Assembly (NCBI GenBank): GCA_033584155.1
Contig: CP138355.1
Span: forward strand, 1,813,501 to 1,877,500
Direction of reading: 5' to 3'
DNA from: Candidatus Electrothrix scaldis
Lineage (GTDB): Bacteria > Desulfobacterota > Desulfobulbia > Desulfobulbales > Desulfobulbaceae
DNA: 64,000 bases
A program made the position numbers and the translations under genes. Shown in pieces: positions 42,905-52,900 of the stretch; within the stretch, counting starts at the first letter, position 1, and each line of letters opens with the position of its first letter. The notes beneath the pieces are model-generated. The model had not been told where the DNA came from. It worked only from the letters and a program-made list of their open reading frames with translations, and did not search any database.

Positions 42905-44113
42905 ATGAAAAAAATACAAACTATTGCCCTTGCGGGGTGCTCGGTGCTCCTGCTGTGCCAGTGTGCAAGCGTGGATGATGTCCGAAGGCTCAACTACCAA
43001 CTTCGTACCATGAACCAAAAAGTGAAGGAAGTTGAAGCCAATACAACGAATCAGGTGCTGAAGCGGACTGCGGAATCATCGACCCAGTTGGATAATGTGG
43101 CTGAGGAAACGCGTGAGTTGCGGACTATCACAGAGGAAAATTTAGAAGTCATCAGTCGTAAGCGCGAGCAGGATGCACAAAAAATTGCTGAATTGGAAGA
43201 TGCCCTGCAGCAATTACGCCACGAGAATCAGCAAATTCGTTCCGAGAGTGATCAGCTCCGTTCGGAAAGTGGTCAGATTCGACGGGATAATGACATGCTT
43301 ATTCAGTCCCTTGAGACGAAAATCAGCAAGCTTTCCGGGAGTATAGAACGATTAAGCCAGGCAAGAGTATATGCTGCGGAAAAGAAAGCACGGCAGGCAG
43401 CTGAGCGGGCAGAGGCGGCCAAGAGAAGGGCCGTACTGGCAGCACAGGCGCAGCAGAGCGAGAATACGACCTTATTGCCGAGCAATAGAAAGGTTCGCAA
43501 AAATTACGGAACAGTGGTTGATGCTGCTCCTCAGCACCAGACACAGTTACGAATTAATCAGCCGATTACTCGCCCGACGATTACGCCAGCACGGCAGAAA
43601 GAGGCCGTGGCTCCGGCTGTCACGCAGCAGCCTGTCCGGCATGTACAACAACCTGTTCAGCGGCGGGTGCAGCAGGCGCAAAGGGTACAGGAGCCTCCTC
43701 GACAGCAGGCTCCTCTTGTAGAGCATCCATCGCAGTCTCAAGGTATGGAAGATAGCTTGTTGGCACAAGGCATCTCACAGTTTAAAGCCAAAGAGTATAA
43801 GTCTGCGTACAAGGTTTTTGAACAGGTGCTTGCTGGTCGGCCTGCTAATGATCAGGCTGCGAAAACCCTTTATTTTATGGGTGAGTGCCTTTTTAACCTG
43901 GGAGAGTATGATCTGGCGATTCTTGATTATCAGAAAGTTATCTCAAATTACAGCAGTAACCCGCACAGTTCTGCGGCTCTGTTGCGCCAGGGTATGTCCT
44001 TTGAACGGCTGACTGATCATGAGACAGCCAAGATCATTTACACAAAGTTGACAGCTGATTATCCTAATAGCCGAGAGGCTGGAGTGGCAAGACAGCGCCT
44101 GGAAAGCCTGTAA
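42905..44113 (+). CDS. cpoB: CpoB/YbgF-like Tol-associated protein
   Basis: 402 residues. Hydrophobic N-terminus (IALAGCSVLLLCQCAS) with cysteines that may be lipidated although the lipobox is poor. A coiled coil (about 30-165), a Gln/Pro-rich linker, and a C-terminal TPR domain (SQFKAKEYKSAYKVFEQVLAGRPAND ... YFMGECLFNLGEYDLAILDYQKVIS) as in CpoB, which coordinates peptidoglycan synthesis with Tol constriction. A pal gene would be expected between tolB and this gene but is absent. Confidence 0.82.
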   Translation: MKKIQTIALAGCSVLLLCQCASVDDVRRLNYQLRTMNQKVKEVEANTTNQVLKRTAESSTQLDNVAEETRELRTITEENLEVISRKREQDAQKIAELEDALQQLRHENQQIRSESDQLRSESGQIRRDNDMLIQSLETKISKLSGSIERLSQARVYAAEKKARQAAERAEAAKRRAVLAAQAQQSENTTLLPSNRKVRKNYGTVVDAAPQHQTQLRINQPITRPTITPARQKEAVAPAVTQQPVRHVQQPVQRRVQQAQRVQEPPRQQAPLVEHPSQSQGMEDSLLAQGISQFKAKEYKSAYKVFEQVLAGRPANDQAAKTLYFMGECLFNLGEYDLAILDYQKVISNYSSNPHSSAALLRQGMSFERLTDHETAKIIYTKLTADYPNSREAGVARQRLESL

Positions 44114-44126
44114 AAAGGGAGTCTCT

Positions 44127-44885
44127 TTGCCGTCAAAGAAGCGTTTGGATCAATTGCTGATAGAACGAGAGGTTGCTGTTGATCTGAAAAAGGCCCAAGC
44201 CCTGATAGGGGCAGGTCAGGTTATTGTCAATACCAGGAGCGATTACAAGGCAGGCAGTCTTGTCCCGGTGGACAGTGAGATCTGGCTGCGGCAAAAAAAA
44301 ACAGCCTTTGTCAGCCGGGGTGGGGAAAAGCTGGCTGGAGGACTCAGGCAGTTAGGGATAAGTCCGGCAAACTGGGTCTGTGCTGATATTGGTTGTTCAA
44401 CCGGTGGCTTTACCGATTGCCTACTGAGGAATGGGGCAGCTCAGGTCTATGCCATAGATGTGGGATACGGTCTGCTGGCCTGGAAGTTGCGACAGGATAA
44501 GCGTGTTGTTCTGCACGAGCGCACCAATGCCCGTTATCTGAGCCGTGAGCATATACCGGTTCCTCTTGACCTGGCGGTCATGGATGCCTCATTTATCTCT
44601 CTACGCCCCTTGCTCCCGCCGCTTCTGCCGCTCTTTGGTCCGGTTATTCGAATAATAGCCCTGGTCAAACCGCAGTTTGAGCTGGCTCAGGATAAAATCG
44701 GATCAGGTGGCGTTGTCCGTGAAGTAGAGCTACATCAGGAAGCTATTGATTCGGTAAAACAATTTGCAGAAGAACTGGGGTTGTGCTGTCGGGGCGAGGT
44801 TGCTTCAACGATCTGTGGGGCAAAGGGTAACCAGGAGTTTCTCTTGTACTTTACAGCTGCTAAAAATATTGAGAAAGAAACCTGA
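44127..44885 (+). CDS. tlyA: TlyA-family rRNA 2'-O-methyltransferase
   Basis: 252 residues with a TTG start and an AAGGGAG site. N-terminal S4 RNA-binding domain (RLDQLLIEREVAVDLKKAQALIGAGQVIVN) and FtsJ-like methyltransferase (VCADIGCSTGGFTDCLLRNGA, LAVMDASFISLRPLLPPLLPL, ALVKPQFELAQDKIG) with the Lys-Asp-Lys-Glu pattern. Modifies ribosomal RNA. Confidence 0.9.
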   Translation: MPSKKRLDQLLIEREVAVDLKKAQALIGAGQVIVNTRSDYKAGSLVPVDSEIWLRQKKTAFVSRGGEKLAGGLRQLGISPANWVCADIGCSTGGFTDCLLRNGAAQVYAIDVGYGLLAWKLRQDKRVVLHERTNARYLSREHIPVPLDLAVMDASFISLRPLLPPLLPLFGPVIRIIALVKPQFELAQDKIGSGGVVREVELHQEAIDSVKQFAEELGLCCRGEVASTICGAKGNQEFLLYFTAAKNIEKET

Positions 44886-44917
44886 AAAAGAAAAGTGGTA
44901 AAACAAAGGAGAATCTA

Positions 44918-45388
44918 ATGCGATACCGAACTCTTCAGGAGGGAGTGAGAGTCTGTATGCTGACAGCAGCCTTGGCTGTGATGTTGACTGGCGTAGCTGG
45001 AGCTGCGGATTTTGTTTCAGTTGTGAAAGACGGGGTAAATCTTCGCTCCGGCCCAACAACCAAACATGATGTGCTTTTTCAGCTACCTGCCGGGTACCCC
45101 CTCAAGGTGCTGGAGCGGGAAAAAAAATGGCTGAAGGTCAGTGATTACGAGAACGATAAGGGGTGGATTTATGCCAGTCTTGTTTCTGACACCCCTTATG
45201 TAATTGTGAAGGTCAAGGAAGGGAATGTTCGTTCAGGTCCAGGTACAAATTTCGACAAGATCGGTAAGGTGGTTAAGGATGTTATCATGAAAAGGGTCGG
45301 TAGAGACGGTGACTGGTTTAAGGTCAGTCATCCTGAACTGACTGGTTGGATATACCGTAATCTTGTCTGGCCGAGAGAGGCAAGCTAA
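44918..45388 (+). CDS. Exported protein with two SH3 domains
   Basis: 156 residues, AAAGGAG site. Signal peptide ending VAGAA-DF. Two bacterial SH3 domains (VVKDGVNLRSGPTTKHDVLFQL ... KGWIYASLV; VKVKEGNVRSGPGTNFDKIGKV ... GWIYRNLVW). Likely binds envelope components. Different from the SH3 protein at 16802 in having canonical NxRSGP motifs. Confidence 0.8.
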   Translation: MRYRTLQEGVRVCMLTAALAVMLTGVAGAADFVSVVKDGVNLRSGPTTKHDVLFQLPAGYPLKVLEREKKWLKVSDYENDKGWIYASLVSDTPYVIVKVKEGNVRSGPGTNFDKIGKVVKDVIMKRVGRDGDWFKVSHPELTGWIYRNLVWPREAS

Positions 45389-45482
45389 GCAGCAGAGCGG
45401 ATGTGCAGGAAAAGGTGCTTGGAGTTTTTGCCTTGGAGGCAAAAAAACGGTCACTCGGCTGCTGTCGGCATAGAGAAGGACG

Positions 45483-47120
45483 ATGAAAAAAAATAAGTGT
45501 ATATATCTTTGCGTCGGTTTGTTGCTTTGCAGCACAGTTGCGCCTGTGACATCCAGGGGAGCCTCAAAAGAGGATATCCAGAAAAATTTTAATCGTCTGG
45601 TGAAGACCAAGCAATGTCCGGGCTGTGACCTGCATGGCACTGTCCTGACCAGAATGGACTTGAGGGGAGCTGACCTGCAAGGTGCTGATCTGACCGGTGC
45701 AAAGCTCAGTCTGAGCAATTTATCCAAGGCGAACCTGCAAAACGCCATCCTGCGAAAGGCGATCCTTGGTGGTGCGGATTTCTCTGGAGCGGACCTACGG
45801 GGCGCTGATTTAACTGGTGCAAAACTGGCTGGAGCCTATCTGAAAGAGGCCATTCTGGATCAGGAAATTATGCAGGATAAACCGTATGAGCCGGAAGAAT
45901 TACCGGAGTCTTCGCCTGCTCAGGAGACTGGTGAGAGTGACGAGGAAAAAGCAGATATCGAAGATGTTGAGCTTTCTGAGCCCTCTGCACAGGCACCTGC
46001 TCAGGAAGTTCTTCCTTCTGCTGAGCCTGCGGATGCGGTTTCAATTCCTTCGGCAAGTGAAGACCTTGTCTCGGCAGATGAAATGGTTGCAGAGCCTTCC
46101 CTTGTCGCAGCCAATGAAGCACCTAACGAAGCAGTAACTGAGTCTGTCCCTGAAACCCTTCCCGAAGCAGAAATTGTTCAAGAGCCTGAGCTACCCGAGC
46201 AACCAGTTGCAGTGGCTCCTGCCTCTGGTGAAAAAAAAACACCGGAGGTGGCTCTGCCTGATTTAGGCGGCAAGACAGAAACGACCCTGCGTTCGAAAGA
46301 ACTGGTTCCCTTGGCGGATGTTTCAGAGGCAGATGCAGAAGGAGAAGAGGTGTTGGAAAATACGGCTCAGGTGGAAAGGAAAGCTCCTGAACTTGATGAG
46401 ATTCCGGTCATTGATACTGCGTCTGAGCAGGCAGAGGGGAGTGGAGAGGAAAAAGAGGCTGAATCGAGTCTCTGGGATAGCCTGACCTCCTTGTTTCATT
46501 CAGACGCAGAGCAAGAAAAAAAAACAGCGGAAAAGCAGGCTCCATTCGGTGATGAAAAACAAGAGCGGATAGCTGGAATAATCGCCAAAAAAGAAAAAGA
46601 AGCAGAAAAGGACGCGCAGTCGGCTGCCCATGAGCTGCAAAAAGCGGAGAGTGATAAGACTGAGGCTATAAAATCAGAGGCCGCCGCAATGCCAGCAGAA
46701 TCTTTGTCTCAACCCTTGTCGCAGTCTGAAAAACAGCAGGTTGGTGCCTACTCCGTTGAGACCTTTGCCCAAAGCAAGGCCCGGTTACAAGGTTTGGCAG
46801 AAAAACTGCTTGATAAGAAGCGTTGTGTGTCCTGTGATCTGGCTGGGATAGACCTGAAGGGGAAGGATCTGGAAGAGGCTGATTTGGAACGAGCAGACCT
46901 CAGTGGGGCACAGCTGGAGAACGCAGACCTCCACTCTGCTAACCTGAAAGGAGTGAATTTTACGGATGCAAATCTGAAGAATGCAGATCTCCGCCAAGCA
47001 GATCTCTATCTGGCAGATTTCACCAATGCAGACCTCACAGGTGCGCAGTTAGAAGGAGCCCTTACTGACTCAACGGACTTTACCGGTGCGATCGGTGCCA
47101 AGCTTGATGTCGCACAATGA
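45483..47120 (+). CDS. Exported protein with two pentapeptide-repeat blocks and an acidic linker
   Basis: 545 residues, signal peptide at the N-terminus (YLCVGLLLCSTVAPVTS). Each pentapeptide block (about 40-135 and 450-540, A(D/N)LxG units) is preceded by a similar cap: KTKQCPGCDLHGTVL and DKKRCVSCDLAGIDL, each with a CxxC. Between them lies about 310 residues rich in Glu, Ala and Pro, probably disordered. Two quadrilateral beta-helices joined by a flexible acidic tether are inferred. The role is unknown. Confidence 0.75.
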   Translation: MKKNKCIYLCVGLLLCSTVAPVTSRGASKEDIQKNFNRLVKTKQCPGCDLHGTVLTRMDLRGADLQGADLTGAKLSLSNLSKANLQNAILRKAILGGADFSGADLRGADLTGAKLAGAYLKEAILDQEIMQDKPYEPEELPESSPAQETGESDEEKADIEDVELSEPSAQAPAQEVLPSAEPADAVSIPSASEDLVSADEMVAEPSLVAANEAPNEAVTESVPETLPEAEIVQEPELPEQPVAVAPASGEKKTPEVALPDLGGKTETTLRSKELVPLADVSEADAEGEEVLENTAQVERKAPELDEIPVIDTASEQAEGSGEEKEAESSLWDSLTSLFHSDAEQEKKTAEKQAPFGDEKQERIAGIIAKKEKEAEKDAQSAAHELQKAESDKTEAIKSEAAAMPAESLSQPLSQSEKQQVGAYSVETFAQSKARLQGLAEKLLDKKRCVSCDLAGIDLKGKDLEEADLERADLSGAQLENADLHSANLKGVNFTDANLKNADLRQADLYLADFTNADLTGAQLEGALTDSTDFTGAIGAKLDVAQ

Positions 47121-47200
47121 GTAAGGGACAAGAGGCTGGAGGACAGTAGTTTTTTTATGGAAGAAAAGTCGGCGAAAAACGGATTGTTCAGCAAATAGAG

Positions 47201-47229
47201 TTGACAAGAGAGGTTTATTCAGCTATACG
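47201..47229 (+). promoter_or_regulatory. Promoter for rpsT
   Basis: TTGACA (47201-47206), 17-bp spacer, TATACG (47224-47229). About 145 bp upstream of the rpsT start. Confidence 0.65.
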
Positions 47230-47374
47230 GTATACTCTGTTTGAAAATGGATGAGTGACGGGCAAGGTGGATCTCCCGTTTTAGGAATATTATCCCGTTC
47301 TTTCGTCATAAGCAGCTATCTGGCCGAGATAGTCGTCAGGATTTATATTTTATAGACAGCATTAAGGAGTTTTC

Positions 47375-47647
47375 ATGGCTAATCATAAGTCAGCAATCAA
47401 GAGACACAAGCAATCCCAGGTACGCCGTATGCGTAACCGAATCAACAAATCAAAAATGAGCACCGCAGTGCGCCGTGTTGAAGAGGCTCTGGTGGCTGGT
47501 GCTGAGGACGCTGCGCAGGAAGCCCTGAAGATTGCAATTCCCATTATTCAAAAGACAGCAGGAAAAGGGACGATTCATAAGAAGACCGCATCCCGTAAGA
47601 TTTCCAGGCTGACCGGACGAGTCAATCGTATGATGCCTATCGGTTGA
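47375..47647 (+). CDS. rpsT: 30S ribosomal protein S20
   Basis: 90 residues: MANHKSAIKRHKQSQVRRMR ... KTAGKGTIHKKTASRKISRL, the standard S20 sequence and length, with an AAGGAG site. Binds 16S rRNA. Confidence 0.97.
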   Translation: MANHKSAIKRHKQSQVRRMRNRINKSKMSTAVRRVEEALVAGAEDAAQEALKIAIPIIQKTAGKGTIHKKTASRKISRLTGRVNRMMPIG

Positions 47648-47689
47648 TCGATTCCCGCAGGGAATCCTTTGATTTAGAGAAGGATTACG

Positions 47690-47723
47690 AGCCATGGAAG
47701 CTGGACTTCCGTGGCTTTTTTTG
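47690..47723 (+). terminator. Intrinsic terminator after rpsT
   Basis: Stem AGCCATGGAAG / CTTCCGTGGCT with 5-nt loop and a run of seven T. It lies 100 bp before trpE; no Trp-rich leader peptide is seen, so it is more likely the rpsT terminator than an attenuator. Confidence 0.9.
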
Positions 47724-47820
47724 TTTCAGGCTGCGCTTCTTGCTCCTGCATTTGCCTGTGCGGCAGGTATTGCCGAAGCAGAGAACGCTTTTTGCTCACA
47801 GTATTTGTTGATAGGTAATC

Positions 47821-49308
<1,488 letters not shown>

Positions 49309-49310
49309 CC

Positions 49311-49928
49311 GTGATTGTTATTATTGATAACTACGATTCGTTTACGTTTAATATCGTTCAAACCTTAGCGGCGGCTCCTCCGGGTGCGTCTGCGGACTGG
49401 AAGCAGCCTGACATCCGTGTCTTTCGCAACGATAAGATCACGGTGCAGGAAATTGCTGATATGGCACCGGACCGCCTGCTGATTTCCCCTGGTCCCTGTA
49501 CCCCCAAGGAAGCGGGAATCTCTGTGGAGGCTATTCAGTATTTTAGCGGTAAGATTCCTATCCTCGGTGTTTGTCTTGGGCACCAATCCATCGGCGAGGC
49601 CTTTGGTGGTAAGGTAATCCGGGCGGGTAGGGTGATGCACGGCAAGACCAGTCCCATGCACCACGATGGGCGCGGGGTGTTCTACGGTCTGGAGAATCCC
49701 TTTGACGGAATGCGCTATCATTCCCTGGTGGTGGAGGAATCCACTCTGCCGGATTGCCTTGAGGCCACAGCTCATACAGATCAAGGTGAGTTGATGGGTA
49801 TACGCCATAAGACCCTGGATGTGGAGGGCGTGCAGTTTCACCCGGAGTCCATCATGACCGGTGTTGGGCCGGTGCTGCTCCATAATTTTCTGCGCGAGGA
49901 TTATCCGGCCTTGATGCGGAAGGGGTGA
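49311..49928 (+). CDS. trpG: Anthranilate synthase component II (glutamine amidotransferase)
   Basis: 205 residues, GTG start. IIDNYDSFTFN, LISPGPCTPKEAG, nucleophile Cys in GVCLGHQSIGEAFGG, and VQFHPESIMT with the catalytic His-Glu. Supplies ammonia to TrpE; could also serve PabB. Confidence 0.95.
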   Translation: MIVIIDNYDSFTFNIVQTLAAAPPGASADWKQPDIRVFRNDKITVQEIADMAPDRLLISPGPCTPKEAGISVEAIQYFSGKIPILGVCLGHQSIGEAFGGKVIRAGRVMHGKTSPMHHDGRGVFYGLENPFDGMRYHSLVVEESTLPDCLEATAHTDQGELMGIRHKTLDVEGVQFHPESIMTGVGPVLLHNFLREDYPALMRKG

Positions 49929-49964
49929 TTGAGCTGAGGTGCTTTGGAAGAGAGCGAGGATGGT

Positions 49965-52900
49965 ATGGAACTGACAGTCAACATCATTGAACAGAAGCTG
50001 GTTTGTACTTTTGGTGAGCGACCAGCGGTGTCTGTTAAGCTGACTGATACCCTTATCGCTGAACTGCAAGCCTGCTGTGATCAATACCATGACCTTCAGA
50101 AATCCGACGATACAGCTGCGCTGTTGGCAATCGGCCAGACCCTGTTTGCTCTCATCAACACCCAACCAGCTGAAACCCAATCATGGCTGAATGCAACAGG
50201 TTCACGCTGTTTAACTGTTTTTAGCGATGCGAATCCCACCCCGGAACAGCAACTTCTCCTCCATCTTCCCTGGGAAGTCCTGGCTGAGAATAATCAGTTT
50301 TTCACAGACGATGTGGTGCCCTTTGAAGTGATTCGTCGGGTGGGCCAACCTTCCTCAGCTCCTCTCCAGCCCCGCTATAAAGATTTGACCCTGGCCTTTA
50401 TGGCTGCTGACCCGGGATTGAACAGTGGGCTGAACTATGAAGCTGAAGAACGGGCCATCTTCACTGCGACGAGAAATCATAGAAACCTCAATCTGCTGGT
50501 TGACGAGTCTGGTAATCTTGAGGAATTAAGTCGTCGTCTTTCTGAGGCAGGCCATTGTGATGTGCTCCATCTCTCCTGTCATGGCAGTTTTGATGCTGAA
50601 CGCGGTTTTGTCCTGCATCTGGAAGATGATCACTTTGGACTGATGACGGCAACGGCCCATGACTTCGGTCGGTTACGCCTGCATGAACAGTTCAGCACCC
50701 TGTTTCTTTCAGCCTGTCATAGTGCAAATCACCAGGATAAGCATTCTCTGATGATTGATCTGGCCCGTTTGGGTATTGCCAACATTGTGGGTTGGGATGG
50801 TGCTGTGGCTGATGAGGATGCGACAGTCTTTGCTGAATATTTTTATCAGGCCCTTCAGAGACAGGCAACCGTGCCTGATGCCTGTGCTCGTGCCCGACAG
50901 GCTCTTTTGCAGAAAGGATATACCCATTGGCACCTGGGTCGTTGCTGCCTCAGTGCGCAGGGTGGAGAACCTCTGGTTTCGAGAGCAAAGCCGAAAAGCC
51001 AACGGCGCAAGGGCAGGCCCTGCCATGAATTGTTGGACAAGGAAAAGCAGGAGGTGCGGGTTGCCAGCCGGGAGACCTTTGTGGGCAGGCGGCGACAGAC
51101 CAGGGAAGCCCTTCGGGTCTTTGCGGAACAGGAATATGCAGGGGTGCTGCTCTATGCCATCGGCGGAAGTGGCAAATCAAGCCTGGCAGCACGGATTGCG
51201 GATCGTCTGGAACCGACCTTTAAAGCCGCTGTGCTGTACAGGAATTATCAGCCCTTTGATGTGCTGCAAACTTTGGGGACTGCGGCAAGAGGGACCAAAG
51301 AGGGAGTTGATTTCCCGAAACTCATTGCTCAGATTCAGGAACAACCTGAAGATTTCAAAGACGTTCTGATTGACCTGCTGGAAGGGGTGTTTGATCAGCA
51401 GCGGATTCTGCTGGTTCTGGATGATCTGGAGCAGCATGTCCTGGAAGAACTGGCCGGTGATCGGAAAGAAGTCGAGGTGAAATCGGAGTATCAGGCAACC
51501 TTGACCGCTATTATCGAAGCCTTTGATGAGGCCGATACCGAATCCCGTTTATTGCTCACATCCCGCTATAAATTCGTTGTGCAGAATCGCTTTGGTGTTG
51601 ATGTGGCCGCAAGGTTGAAGGCCATTAATGTGCCAGATATGACAGAGACGGAACTGAAGAAGCACTGGTTGGCCTTGCAGGAGACGGCGCAGGGGGAAAG
51701 GGAGGAAGGTGAGCAGGACAACCAGTATTTGCAACGGATTTATGATGCAGGCAAAGGCAATCCCGGTTTGCAGCATCTGCTTTTTCAGCCTTTGCTCAAA
51801 GGGGAAACCGTTGCGCTTGACCGGGCTTTGGAAAGGATTGGCGATTACCGGGCCACGCAAATGGGGCAGAGTGATTCGTCTGTTGATGATCTGGATAAAT
51901 ACTTGCAGCGTATTGCTCTGGAGGTGTACAGCAGGGCCTTGAGTGATACGGAGTTACAGCTCTTGCGGCTGCTGGCCCTGTTTGATTTTCCTGTGCCTGA
52001 AGAGCTGCTGTTGCAGGCTGGTCCCAAGGTCGGGATTGCTGACCCGGCTGCGGCCTTGCAGCGGTTGGATAATTTCGGGCTGCTGAATCATTGGTCGGAA
52101 AAAGGGCTGGAGGAGCATGTTTCCTGTTATGGTTTGGCTGAGAAGGTGGTGGAGCCGTTGGGGCAGAAGGACAGGAATGATCTGGCGAAGATTTGTGCGC
52201 CGTTGTTGTGGCGGATTTGGTTTAAGGATTTTCTGGATGAGTATGCAGTGCCAGAGACAGAGACGCTCAAAGAGAGTGTTGAGTTTGTTATTTCCCAAGA
52301 TTTTGATTTTCTGCATTATTGCCCTATATGTAAGGCAGGGCAGTTACCGTTGTCCGGCGAGACTGACCAACGGCGTATTGCTGCCCTGCATCGACTTTGC
52401 ATTCGGAACAGTCTGGCGGACTGGGAGAAAAACGGCTTTGAGGAAGATACTTTTATCAATTCTTTAGAACTATCGCTTTCGCTTAATGTTTTTGAAAAAA
52501 TAGCTGCCAGCAGTACGGTATTGGAAAGATTGTCCACGGTACGATTTGAAGAATGGCACAAGTTTTTTTTGGAAGACCTTGTTAAATGGAGAAAGAAAGT
52601 TAAGGAACATCCACAATCTGTTCTTGCAGATATCTTTCAGCAGTTTTCTGGAAATAATGAGCTGGTACGGCAGGCATGCTCTCTGTTATTTGGTGAATTG
52701 GACAGAACTACCGAGAATGTTTTACAGGAAGCTGATTTGACAGATAAAGAAAATCGACTGAACACTGCTCTCCAACTGGCCAAGACAGACAAAGAAAAAG
52801 CAATTGCTTACGGCAACTATGCCATTTTTTTGGCAGGTCAGAAGCAGGATTACCCGGCAGCAGAGGCGATGTACGAACGGGCCGTGGAGGCTGATCCTCA

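Noticed and set aside
47690-47820. Tryptophan attenuator before trpE
   Set aside because: There is a good terminator but no leader peptide with tandem Trp codons and no alternative pairing noticed; it is better explained as the rpsT terminator.
49944-49964. TTG start for the CHAT protein
   Set aside because: ATG 49965 has a better placed purine-rich site; the extra seven residues are not domain sequence.
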